From contig NZ_JACYGY010000001.1 of assembly GCF_015221875.1 (NCBI RefSeq), positions 4,256,501 to 4,320,500 on the forward strand: a stretch of DNA of 64,000 bases, given 5' to 3'. The notes under the pieces were generated by a model, which saw only the letters and a program-made list of their open reading frames with translations, ran no database searches and had not been told where the DNA came from. The position numbers and the translations under genes are program-made. This document shows positions 56,015 through 64,000 of this stretch, piece by piece (the first letter of the stretch is position 1; the number at the start of each line of letters is the position of its first letter). Source of the DNA: Dyadobacter subterraneus (GTDB lineage: Bacteria; Bacteroidota; Bacteroidia; Cytophagales; Spirosomataceae).

Positions 56015-58720
56015 TTGACATCATTTAAACTGATCAGCAGCTTGCTAATAACAGGCATTACAGCGTTTGTAGGAACATCAACTGTTTTGAAAAACAGTCC
56101 AGCGTCAAAAGGCATTTTTGAAAACAGGCAGACATCCGCACCTGACAGTAGCCGCTTTACACCCGTGAAACTTGTCCAAGGACTCGACGAGCCAATGGAA
56201 ATGGCGATCCTTCCTGATTTAAATGTTGTAATCGTGGAACGTAAAGGAGCCGTCAAACTATACAATGCCAAAGAGAAACAGATTAAAACCATAGCAAATC
56301 TAAATGTTTTCAGCGGCATTGAAGATGGTCTATTGGGTGTTGTGGCAGATCCTGATTTTAAAAAAAACCATTGGATCTACTTTTATTATGGTGTAGGTGG
56401 AAATCAAAACGTAAGTCAGCTTGAACGTTATAAACTTGTGCAAGATCGGCTTGATTTGTCCTCCAAAAAAGTTCTTTTAAAAATTCCGACGCAAAGAACT
56501 TACTGCTGCCACTCGGCAGGATATCTGACCTTTGGTGCTGACGGACTTCTTTATCTGTCGACGGGTGATAACACCAATGCAGAAGAAATCGAAGGCCACA
56601 ATCCGACAGATGAGCGTCCCGGCCGACAATTATCCGACGATCAGGGCACAACAGCCAACAGCAGGGATCTGAGAGGAAAAATCCTTAGGATCAAACCAGA
56701 AGCGGACGGCACATACTCGATTCCGGACGGGAATCTTTTCCCAAAAGACGGATCGCAGGGATTCGCCGAAATCTATGTAATGGGCTGCCGCAACCCATTC
56801 CGCATGTCAGTCGATCCTAAAACCAATTTCGTTTATTGGGGTGATGTAGGTCCGGATACAAATGTTCCCGCAGAAGAGAATTTTCTTAGTTATGACGAGA
56901 TCAACCAGGCAAGAAAACCGGGATTCTTCGGCTACCCGTATTTCCTTGGAAACAACGAAGGTTTTCCAAAGTATGACTTTGCTACCAAACAGGAAGGCCC
57001 AAAACAGAATCCAATGCACCCTATAAACAATTCGCCGAACAATACCGGTATTAAACAGCTGCCACCGGCGCAGCCTGCGATGATCTGGTATGGTAAAGAG
57101 GAATCCAGACGCTGGCCAATGGTTGGCAAAGGAGGTGCGAGTGCGATGGCCGGACCGGTTTATTACAGCGATAGATATCCAGGCGCCCAATATAAACTCC
57201 CCGATTATTACAACGGAAAACTGCTGATCTATGACTGGATCAGAAAATGGATCATGGCAGTAACGTTGGATCAGGATGGTAATTATGTATCGATGGAACC
57301 ATTTTTACAGCATCTGAAAGTCGTTGCACCGATGGATATGAAAATAGCGCCCGACGGAGCGATCTATATACTGGCTTACGGAACGAACTGGTTTGCCAAA
57401 AACACAGATGCGGGCCTGATCCGCGTTGAATATTCTGAGGGTAACCGAAATCCGGTAGCAGATATTTCGCTTGATAAAAGTTACGGAGCCGCTCCGCTGA
57501 CGGTGAGCATTTCATCGGAAAAATCAAAGGACTATGATGCTGGCGATACTCTAAGCTTTATATGGAAAATCGGATCCAAAATATTACTGGGCAAAACCAT
57601 AAAATATCATTTTCCAAAGCCTGGTATTTACAATATTTCCTTGACAGTATCCGACCAACATGGTGGAAAATCTGTTGCCACTTCCCAAGTAAAAGTCGGT
57701 AATACACCGCCTGATATGTTCATAAAAACGAACGCTAACCAGAGTTTTTATTGGGACGGAGCCGAGTTTGATTATAGTATCCACGTTAAAGATGCGGAAG
57801 ATAAGGTCGTTGAAAAGTCTAAAATCACGGCCTCATTTACGTATTTGCCGTTTGGAAAAGATCTGGCCTCGGCGCTCACAGGAGCCAGCCACGGCAACCT
57901 GAAATATGCGGCAACTGAAAGACTGTACGCCTCGCTGGATTGTAAGGCATGCCACACGATGGATAACAAATCGATCGGGCCAGCACTCAAAGAAATTTCT
58001 AAACGGTACTCAGACAAAGACGGCTATGAACAGAAACTGGCGGAAAAAATCATTAAAGGGGGAAGTGGAAATTGGGGAAGTTATCCCATGCCGCCCCATG
58101 CAGACCTGCCATTGAAAGAGGCCAAAGAGATTGCACGTTACATTTTTTCGCTTACGGAAAAGAATACGCAGCTGGCTTTAAAGGGAAAGATCAAACTTAC
58201 AGAGCATACCGGGCAGGGCACCCAGGGCGCGTATCTTCTTTATGCGGCTTACACCGATAAAGGTGCCAATGGCATTGAACCTTTATCCGGCAGCTCGAGC
58301 ATCATACTTAAAAATCCTTTGGTACAAATGGAAGATTACGAAGAAGGCAGTGCCAATGTAGTTATTGCCACACTAAATACAGGTTACGTTTCTTCTATAT
58401 GGGCTAAAAACGGAAAATTCGTCAGTTTTAAAAAAATCGATCTTAACCATATTTCCAAAATTAAAATCAGGGTTCAACACGAAGGTGCAGGCGGCCTTAT
58501 CGAGCTGCGAAAAGATTCGGACCATGGCGAAGTGCTAGGAAACTTAAATATCGCTGCCGGCCAAGTGAAAGATGCCAAAACGGACTGGATAGAATACGAT
58601 ATGATAGTAAAACCAACTTCTGGAATACACGATATCTACTTTACCTTTTCTAATCCTGACAAGGCGAAAGTCGGCCTATGCTTTCTGGACTGGATTTATT
58701 TTGAAAAACAAAACCAGTAA
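56015..58720 (+). CDS. PQQ-type sugar dehydrogenase fused to PKD, cytochrome c and CBM-like domains
   Basis: A 901-aa secreted protein; TTG 56015 is the only start before the signal peptide (LISSLLITGITAFVG). Domains in order: a glucose/sorbosone dehydrogenase beta-propeller (about 45-475). Its motifs are GLDEPMEMAILPDLNVVIVE, GIEDGLLGVVADPDF, YCCHSAGYLTFGADGLLYLS, DLRGKILRIKPEADG and MGCRNPFRMSVDP. A PKD domain follows (478-562), then a linker, a class I cytochrome c with heme motif CKACH (643-647) and likely Met ligand in YPMPP (about 685). A carbohydrate-binding CBM6-like sandwich ends the protein (about 765-900, starting LVQMEDYEEGSANVV). It could oxidise a surface-bound sugar and pass electrons directly to its own heme. 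A periplasmic or surface location is expected. Confidence 0.85.
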   Translation: MTSFKLISSLLITGITAFVGTSTVLKNSPASKGIFENRQTSAPDSSRFTPVKLVQGLDEPMEMAILPDLNVVIVERKGAVKLYNAKEKQIKTIANLNVFSGIEDGLLGVVADPDFKKNHWIYFYYGVGGNQNVSQLERYKLVQDRLDLSSKKVLLKIPTQRTYCCHSAGYLTFGADGLLYLSTGDNTNAEEIEGHNPTDERPGRQLSDDQGTTANSRDLRGKILRIKPEADGTYSIPDGNLFPKDGSQGFAEIYVMGCRNPFRMSVDPKTNFVYWGDVGPDTNVPAEENFLSYDEINQARKPGFFGYPYFLGNNEGFPKYDFATKQEGPKQNPMHPINNSPNNTGIKQLPPAQPAMIWYGKEESRRWPMVGKGGASAMAGPVYYSDRYPGAQYKLPDYYNGKLLIYDWIRKWIMAVTLDQDGNYVSMEPFLQHLKVVAPMDMKIAPDGAIYILAYGTNWFAKNTDAGLIRVEYSEGNRNPVADISLDKSYGAAPLTVSISSEKSKDYDAGDTLSFIWKIGSKILLGKTIKYHFPKPGIYNISLTVSDQHGGKSVATSQVKVGNTPPDMFIKTNANQSFYWDGAEFDYSIHVKDAEDKVVEKSKITASFTYLPFGKDLASALTGASHGNLKYAATERLYASLDCKACHTMDNKSIGPALKEISKRYSDKDGYEQKLAEKIIKGGSGNWGSYPMPPHADLPLKEAKEIARYIFSLTEKNTQLALKGKIKLTEHTGQGTQGAYLLYAAYTDKGANGIEPLSGSSSIILKNPLVQMEDYEEGSANVVIATLNTGYVSSIWAKNGKFVSFKKIDLNHISKIKIRVQHEGAGGLIELRKDSDHGEVLGNLNIAAGQVKDAKTDWIEYDMIVKPTSGIHDIYFTFSNPDKAKVGLCFLDWIYFEKQNQ

Positions 58721-59117
58721 CAGAACTTAGCTGTCCGAATGCCTTTAATTCAAATATTGAGTACGTCCAGCCATTGGCCGCGCGTTGAGTGATACTCAGA
58801 GAAAGACTCAAAACTAAGGCAGGTCATCTACAGGTTCTGCAAAATCAAAACAATTTCTGCTGTAACACTAGGTAATGTTATTATGACGATCGCTTGGGTT
58901 TGACTAGCTTTCTAAATTAATGGTATTAAATGTAGAAAACGAAAAGTCAATTACTACTGTTATCTGGGAGAGTTTGCAGACATGCGCAAAGGATGATTCC
59001 CTGCTAAGCCCGGCAGGCGTTCTTGAAGATACCTTTTATTTGCCTCAAAATACGCCATTTGAAGGTTTCTGCTATTGAATTTCAGGGGAAAAAATACAAT
59101 CATAACTATAACCCAAT
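58721..59117. other. Convergent intergenic stretch
   Basis: About 400 bp between the dehydrogenase and aconitase genes; the only open frame of note is the small one at 58920-59078. No strong terminator hairpin is visible for either convergent gene. Confidence 0.4.
58920..59078 (+). CDS. Small hypothetical ORF, 52 aa
   Basis: ATG 58920 to TGA 59078. The product (starting MVLNVENEKSITTVIWES, ending PFEGFCY) has an ordinary soluble composition, but there is no recognisable motif, no clear ribosome-binding site and no conserved neighbour. It may be a real small protein or a fragment; support is weak. Confidence 0.25.
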   Translation: MVLNVENEKSITTVIWESLQTCAKDDSLLSPAGVLEDTFYLPQNTPFEGFCY

Positions 59118-61877
59118 CTACCGCCCGTTATCTTTGGCAATAAACTGCCGCAGCATGTATTGCAGAATTCCGCCATTACGGTAATAATCTATCTCAATTT
59201 TACTGTCCAATCTGATTTTAACACTGAAGGTTTTAAAGATCTCATCTCCGCATTGAGCCGAAACCACCAGATGCTGATTGGGTTTTATCGAATCATTAAG
59301 CCCTCCAATCGTGAATTGTTCTGTTCCTGTCAGTCCCAGACTCTCGCTGTTTTCTCCGTCAAAAAACTGAAGCGGGATCACGCCCATACCAACCAGGTTA
59401 CTTCTATGTATACGCTCAAAACTTTCTGCAAGAACAGCCCGGATGCCTAAAAGGTATGTTCCCTTCGCTGCCCAGTCGCGGGAAGAGCCGCTTCCATACT
59501 CCTTTCCGGCCAAAACCATAAGCGGGGTCTGGTCATTTTTGTAGCGAAGAGACGCTTCATAGACGGTCATTTCTTCATCTGACGGCAGGTATTTCGTAAA
59601 CCCGCCTTCTTTTGAAGCAAGCGCATTCTTTATTCGGACATTAGCAAATGTGCCGCGGATCATTACTTCATCATTGCCTCTTCTGGACCCGTAGGAATTA
59701 AACTCTTCGAAGGGAATGCCCCGTTCAAGAAGATACTTTCCAGCCGGCGACTGCACGCCAAAAGATCCTGCCGGAGAGATGTGATCTGTCGTAATCGAAT
59801 CTCCCAGTTTTAAAAGAACCCGCGCTTTAATAATTGGCTCAATTGATTTTGGAATTTCGGATTGATTTATAAAAAAAGGAGCTTCTTTTACGTAGGTGGA
59901 TTCAGGATCCCACTTATAGGCCTGACCCAGAGGCACTTCAAGATTTTGCCACTGTGAATCCCCATCATAAATTGTGTTGTAGGTTGCTCTGTAAAATTCT
60001 TTTTTTACTTCTGTGTTTACAACCTGGTGTATTTCCTGCTGGCTTGGCCAGATGTCTGCGAGAAAAACAGGTTCTCCGTTTTTGTTAACACCCAAAGGTT
60101 CCGTATCAAGATCTAGGTCCATTCTACCGGCAATGGCGTAAGCGATCACAAGCAGCGGGGACATTAAAAAATTCATTCTGACCTGCGGGTGGATTCGGGC
60201 TTCAAAATTTCGGTTACCCGACAAAGCAGCGCTTACAATCAAATCATTGTCTGCCACCGCTTGGGAAATAGCCTCAGGTAGTGGGCCTGAATTCCCGATG
60301 CAGGAAGTACATCCGTAACCTACGACATCGAATTTCATTTCTTCCAGGCATGCCAGCAGACCTGATTCCTTCAAATAATCCGTTACCACCCTGGACCCTG
60401 GCGCAAGGCTCGTTTTTACCCAGGGCTTGACTGTCAATCCATTTTCAAGCGCTTTTTTTGCCAAAAGTCCTGCGCCGATCATCACATCAGGATTGGATGT
60501 ATTCGTACAGCTTGTTATCGCAGCGATCACAACGGCCCCGTCACTCAGATAAAACTTTTCACCATTACTTCTGATTTTTACAGACCGTATGAAAGATGTA
60601 TCGGCATCAACTGTTTCTTCCGGCAACGCATTTCCTCCTTCATCATCCCAGCGGCTAAGCGGACGGTCCGGAAACGGAATGTATTTTCTAAAATATTTTG
60701 TCTGAATAATGTCTGTGATGGTATCTTTCGCCTGAGTGAGTAATATTTTATCCTGAGGACGGCTTGGACCGGAAATCGTCGAAACAACCGAGGCCAGATC
60801 CAGTTCAATTATCTGGCTATAGGTTATTTCTTCTTCGTTTTCTCTCCATAATAAGTTTTCCCTGGCATATAGCTCAGTCAGGCTGATCACATCCGAAGGT
60901 CTGTTTGTTTTTTCAAGGTATTGGATGGTTTTTCCATCAATTGGAAAGTAAGTAATCGTGCATCCAAACTCAGGGGACATATTCCCGATTGTAGCGCGGT
61001 CAGGAACAGACAAGGAGTCTAACCCTTCCCCGAAAACCTCCACGAATTTGCCCACCACCTTGGTTTTGCGCAGCAGCTCTGTAATGGTCAAAACCATATC
61101 AGTCGCCGTGGTGCCAACCGGCAAAACCCCTGACAATTTCAAGCCAATTACCTCAGGTAATGAGAAAAACTGCGGCTGCCCAAGCATGGAAGCTTCGGCC
61201 TCAATTCCACCAACACCGTAGGCTACGATTCCCAGCCCGTTAACCATCGGCGTATGCGAATCTGTTCCGACCAAAGAATCCGGAAAAGCGATTCCATTTC
61301 TTTCGACCACACATTTGGATAAATATTCCAGATTTACCTGATGGCAAATGCCCATGCCAGGCGGAACCACTGAAAAATTATCAAACGCAGTCTGTGCCCA
61401 TTTCAAAAAGCGGTAGCGCTCGCTGTTGCGCTCATATTCCTTTTCAACGTTAAGTCGATAAGCATTTTTATTTCCAAAATAATCAACCTGGACAGAGTGA
61501 TCAATCACCAGATCAACCGGTATCAAAGGGTTGATCCGGGAAGGATCTTTTCCCTTCCGCGCCATTTCAGCCCTCAGCGAAGCAATATCGACAATTGCGG
61601 GAACACCCGTAAAATCCTGCATCAAAACGCGGGCCGGCATAAAAGGAATTTCCTTGTCTACCGGTTCGGGGGCCCAGTTTAAAAGCGTCTGCACGTGATC
61701 ATTTGTAATAACATAACCATCGTAATTACGAAGAACATTTTCAAGCAGAATCCTGATACAAAATGGCAGACGGCTGATGTTGAATCCTTTCTGCTTTAAG
61801 GCGCTTAAACTATAAAAGTCCAGGTGTTTGCCTTCAACCTCTAATCCCCTTTTTATACCTAAATAATCCTGAAGCAT
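59118..61877 (-). CDS. acnA: Aconitate hydratase A
   Basis: A 919-aa aconitase of the AcnA/IRP type, converting citrate to isocitrate in the TCA cycle. The 4Fe-4S ligands are C457 (SCTNTSNPDV) and C523/C526 (GYGCTSCIGNSGPL). Other signatures are MGICHQVNLEYL, VGTDSHTPMVNGLGIVAYG, GVGGIEAEASMLGQP, NFEARIHPQVRMNFLMSPLL, GDSITTDHISPAGSF and the C-terminal swivelling domain LAGKEYGSGSSRDWAAKGT and FERIHRSNLVGMGVIPLQF. The length is as expected for AcnA. It is transcribed alone and has an IS3-family element beginning about 80 bp upstream of its start, which may affect its promoter. Confidence 0.97.
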   Translation of the reverse strand: MLQDYLGIKRGLEVEGKHLDFYSLSALKQKGFNISRLPFCIRILLENVLRNYDGYVITNDHVQTLLNWAPEPVDKEIPFMPARVLMQDFTGVPAIVDIASLRAEMARKGKDPSRINPLIPVDLVIDHSVQVDYFGNKNAYRLNVEKEYERNSERYRFLKWAQTAFDNFSVVPPGMGICHQVNLEYLSKCVVERNGIAFPDSLVGTDSHTPMVNGLGIVAYGVGGIEAEASMLGQPQFFSLPEVIGLKLSGVLPVGTTATDMVLTITELLRKTKVVGKFVEVFGEGLDSLSVPDRATIGNMSPEFGCTITYFPIDGKTIQYLEKTNRPSDVISLTELYARENLLWRENEEEITYSQIIELDLASVVSTISGPSRPQDKILLTQAKDTITDIIQTKYFRKYIPFPDRPLSRWDDEGGNALPEETVDADTSFIRSVKIRSNGEKFYLSDGAVVIAAITSCTNTSNPDVMIGAGLLAKKALENGLTVKPWVKTSLAPGSRVVTDYLKESGLLACLEEMKFDVVGYGCTSCIGNSGPLPEAISQAVADNDLIVSAALSGNRNFEARIHPQVRMNFLMSPLLVIAYAIAGRMDLDLDTEPLGVNKNGEPVFLADIWPSQQEIHQVVNTEVKKEFYRATYNTIYDGDSQWQNLEVPLGQAYKWDPESTYVKEAPFFINQSEIPKSIEPIIKARVLLKLGDSITTDHISPAGSFGVQSPAGKYLLERGIPFEEFNSYGSRRGNDEVMIRGTFANVRIKNALASKEGGFTKYLPSDEEMTVYEASLRYKNDQTPLMVLAGKEYGSGSSRDWAAKGTYLLGIRAVLAESFERIHRSNLVGMGVIPLQFFDGENSESLGLTGTEQFTIGGLNDSIKPNQHLVVSAQCGDEIFKTFSVKIRLDSKIEIDYYRNGGILQYMLRQFIAKDNGR

Positions 61878-61993
61878 ATTTCTAAACTGTTCTGTTATCT
61901 AATTTCTACGACTTCTAAATTGATTACACTGACGTTGCTACATTTGTTTGGAGGCAGAAATAGGCAGATTTAATTTTTCAACTAAATTTGACT

Positions 61994-62293
61994 ATGAGAA
62001 AACGACGGGTGTTTGACGAATCTTTCAAAAGGATGGCAGTAGAACTGTCAGAAGCTAAGGGCTCGGTGAGTGCGGCAGCGGCTGAGCTCGGGCTTGATGC
62101 AGGGCGTATCAGTAAATGGCGCGCAAGTTTTAATAAACCTGATTTTCGAGAAAAAGTTGAAGGTTTGACAGAGGAGCAAAAACGGATCCGGCAATTGGAA
62201 AGAGAGCTTCGGGAGGTAAAACTTGAACACGAGATATTAAAAAAGGCAGTACGCATCTTTTCCAGGGGCGAACGGAACGGTTCCGATTTATAA
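61994..62293 (+). CDS. IS3-family transposase OrfA
   Basis: A 99-aa protein (ATG 61994, preferred over the ACTATG-upstream in-frame Met at 61988). It has an N-terminal HTH (RRVFDESFKRMAVELSEAKG, SVSAAAAELGLDAGRISKWR) and a leucine-zipper-like helix (IRQLERELREVKLEHEILKK). It binds the terminal inverted repeats and regulates transposition. By -1 frameshifting at 62239-62245 ribosomes would also make the OrfAB fusion transposase. Confidence 0.92.
   Translation: MRKRRVFDESFKRMAVELSEAKGSVSAAAAELGLDAGRISKWRASFNKPDFREKVEGLTEEQKRIRQLERELREVKLEHEILKKAVRIFSRGERNGSDL
62239..62245 (+). promoter_or_regulatory. Programmed -1 frameshift site A_AAA_AAG
   Basis: The heptamer lies in the correct reading frame of orfA (TTA AAA AAG). 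The -1 frame is open from here through the annotated orfB start, which links OrfA to OrfB as in other IS3 elements. Confidence 0.8.
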
Positions 62294-62316
62294 AAGCTAA
62301 TCAAGGAATCTATCCG

Positions 62317-63157
62317 GTGGCAAAGATGTGTAAAATACTCGGCGAGAGCGTTAGCAGCTATTATTATTGGCTAAAAGAGCCAGTAGGTAAACGTCAGCAG
62401 GAACACCAAGAATTATCTCTTCATGTCCGCGAAGTTTATGAAGAAAGTAAAGGATGCTACGGTAGTCCGCGCGTTACAGTGGAATTGCAAGCAAAAGGTT
62501 TCCGAGTATCGCGCCCACGGATAGCCAGAGTAATGAGAAAAATAGGTCTGAAAAGCATTGTCCGGAAGAAGTACCGGGTACAAACTACTGATAGCAATCA
62601 TATTCACCAAGTTTCTGAAAATCATCTAAATAGAGATTTTACAGCAGATGGTCTTGGAGAAAAATGGGTGTCGGATCTGACCTATATAAAGACAGGTGAA
62701 GGCTGGGTCTATCTAACAGCAATACTTGATCTTGCAAATCGTAAGGTGGTAGGTTGGGCGTTGAGTGAGACAATGAAAGCCGAAGACACCAGCGTAGCGG
62801 CTTTCAAAATGGCTTTAAAATGCTATCCAATAAAAAAACCGTTAATATTTCACTCGGATAGGGGCGTTCAATACGCGTGCAGCGAGTTCCGTAAGCAGTT
62901 GATTGGCCTACCTGTTACCCAAAGTATGAGTCGAAAAGGAGACTGTTGGGACAATGCACCAGCTGAAAGCTTTTTTAAAACGCTGAAAACAGAAATGGTT
63001 TATCATCAAGAATTTAAAAGTAAGAAAGAGGCAAAACTGGCAATTTTTGAATTTATTGAGGTGTGGTACAATAGAAAAAGAAGGCACTCTTTCACTAGGA
63101 TATTTGAGCCCTCTGGACTTTGAAGAAACGATACTAAACAAGAAAAAAGCAGCCTGA
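62317..63157 (+). pseudogene. IS3-family transposase OrfB, frameshifted near the C-terminus
   Basis: The integrase core reads from GTG 62317 (the frame is open from about 62245). D120 (WVSDLTYI), D181 (FHSDRGVQYAC) and E217 (NAPAESFF) form the DDE triad, with HTH_21-like GCYGSPRVTVELQAKG before it. At 63090-63092 an extra T (CTCTTTCACTA where CTCTTCACTA is expected) shifts the frame, so the product ends RRHSFTRIFEPSGL at 63123 instead of RRHSSLGYLSPLDFE...KKKAA at 63157. Only the last ~20 residues are altered and the DDE triad is intact, so activity may be reduced rather than lost. Confidence 0.8.
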
Positions 63158-63187
63158 TGGACTAAATCGAAGAGGTAAATCAATCCT

Positions 63188-63262
63188 TATATTTAATTGG
63201 GGTGCCTCAAGCACATCAATTAAATATAGGTTCCAAGGGGTCTGGGGAATGGAAGATTCCCC
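63188..63262. other. Two adjacent strong hairpins downstream of the IS element
   Basis: Hairpin 1 at 63188-63228: TATATTTAATTG/CAATTAAATATA (12 bp) with a 2x2 internal loop and an inner GTGC/GCAC stem around CTCAA. Hairpin 2 at 63244-63262: GGGGAAT/ATTCCCC with a 5-nt loop. They may be a terminator, a small structured RNA or remains of a mobile element end. Confidence 0.5.
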
Positions 63263-63642
63263 GGAAAGACATCAAAAAAAAGCCTTATAACTTCCTCCAA
63301 CAAAAGGTTGCAATTCCACACCTTCACTGCAAAGATCCAGCAGCACAAAGGCAATAGGCTTTCAATGCGTAGCTAAATTATAGCCAACAAAAATATAAGC
63401 CTTCGATGGTATGTTCAATGTCAAATCCATGGATTCAGGTGTACATTACCTCAATCATCATAACGCTCTGTGGTGTTTTTTACTAGCTAAATGATTACGA
63501 AGGGTTATGAGCTGCGTTTTAAAGATCGCCAAATTTCTTTTTAAATCAATACACCAGGCAAGCGGAAAGCAAAATCCAAGTACGAAGGTCACGGCGGCTT
63601 TGCGCCGGGCCTTCAATTTGGTCAGCGGCCGCTATCCCTTTT
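63263..63642. other. Gene-free stretch
   Basis: About 380 bp. A 63-codon open frame at 63507-63698 overlaps the regulator gene below on the opposite strand and has no recognisable motif; I do not support it as a gene. Confidence 0.4.
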
Positions 63643-64000
63643 TTAATTTATCCCATGTAGTTGCCGCTGACTTCTTAATTTATCCTGCAGCTCTCTAACC
63701 GCTTTGTTTTTATTCTGCTTCATGCGGTCAAGCAATGGTTTAGGTCCGCCGTCCGGGTTATGGCTGGAACCCCAGTTTAGAATCTCCATCATAACCGGCA
63801 CCAGCTCAATGCCTTTGTCGGTTAAAAGGTACAGAAATTTGGAGGCGTTTTTAGGGGATGTTACCTTGGAGACAATGCCTTCGTTTAAAAGCGTGTTTAG
63901 CTTTTCCGTAAGTACGGCCGAAGATATTTTCTCCTGTGATGCCCGAAATTCCAGAAAGGAATTTTTACCGTTAAACATCAGGTCTCTCAGGATTAAAAGC
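63643..64000 (-). CDS. HxlR-family transcriptional regulator, 5' end outside window
   Basis: The frame runs off the window edge; the internal Met at 63978 is not the start. Readable motifs are LILRDLMFNGKNSFLEFRAS (the G-K-x-x segment and helix alpha2), ISSAVLTEKLNTLLNEGIVS and KFLYLLTDKGIELVPVMMEI, the HxlR winged-helix pattern. The C-terminal tail is basic and polar (MKQNKNKAVRELQDKLRSQR). It probably represses a neighbouring gene to the right, which is not visible. Confidence 0.85.
   Translation of the reverse strand, partial: LLILRDLMFNGKNSFLEFRASQEKISSAVLTEKLNTLLNEGIVSKVTSPKNASKFLYLLTDKGIELVPVMMEILNWGSSHNPDGGPKPLLDRMKQNKNKAVRELQDKLRSQRQLHGIN

Larger units (their letters stand above)
61955..63157 (+). 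mobile_element. IS3-family insertion sequence (ends not resolved)
   Basis: The two-gene arrangement orfA/orfB with an A_AAA_AAG slippery heptamer and a DDE integrase core identifies an IS3-family element. Terminal inverted repeats could not be fixed. GATTTAATTTTTCAACTAAA (about 61967) and the complement of the 63159-63181 region match only partially. The coordinates are therefore approximate. The copy is damaged near the end of orfB. Confidence 0.75.

Noticed and set aside
63507..63698. 63-codon plus-strand frame.
   Set aside because: Overlaps the HxlR-type gene on the opposite strand and shows no recognisable motif.

Overview
The window looks like a chromosomal segment of a Bacteroidota bacterium, most likely order Cytophagales and possibly Dyadobacter-like. 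The evidence is two SusC/SusD pairs, three further TonB-dependent outer-membrane receptors with carboxypeptidase-regulatory-like N-terminal domains, a hybrid two-component regulator with an AraC-type output, a type IX secretion sorting domain, DUF4252 and DUF4833 proteins, and TAnnTTTG-type promoter boxes. The genus is inference; no rRNA or tRNA gene is present to check it.

Layout. 1-2600: the 3' part of an ECF-type sigma factor gene with an extra C-terminal helix-turn-helix, 11 nt from a 363-aa Cas12f/TnpB-like protein that lacks the RuvC-III and zinc-ribbon segments. A run of RNA hairpins follows, then a decayed NtrC-family activator. This is the most unusual locus in the window: it has the organisation of a nuclease-dead Cas12f-sigma-E, RNA-guided transcription system. 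2600-10100: signalling genes (hybrid histidine kinase, lone receiver), a DUF4833 protein, a divergent HxlR regulator/NmrA oxidoreductase pair with clear operator palindromes, and an AAA ATPase. 10500-15200: an Oar-like TonB receptor followed by a secreted nucleotide pyrophosphatase/phosphodiesterase. 16100-25500: a SusC/SusD operon with a large interrupted palindrome in its leader, followed by a hybrid two-component regulator broken by a one-base frameshift. 25600-36400: a T9SS-exported protein, a TonB receptor/surface lipoprotein operon, an unrecognised protein and a second Oar-like receptor.

36700-42900: a patatin-like phospholipase remnant, a VOC-family protein, then an ECF sigma factor/membrane anti-sigma-like/DUF4252 operon leading to a secreted S41 peptidase. 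43200-55400 (minus strand): a seven-gene carbohydrate utilisation run (AGE-family epimerase, MFS sugar transporter, DUF4127 protein, SusC, SusD, FAD-dependent oxidoreductase, ROK regulator) without a recognisable glycoside hydrolase. 56000-64000: a four-module PQQ-type sugar dehydrogenase/cytochrome c fusion, aconitase A, an IS3-family insertion sequence with a programmed-frameshift site and a damaged orfB, a pair of strong hairpins, and a truncated HxlR-type regulator at the edge.

Much of the window serves import of substrates across the outer membrane: receptors and SusD lipoproteins capture oligomers, and dedicated regulators (hybrid two-component, ROK, ECF sigma) sit beside them. The sigma/Cas12f-like pair may be another way of controlling such receptor genes, but no convincing guide-target match was found inside the window. 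All family assignments come from reading motifs by eye; no database search was run.
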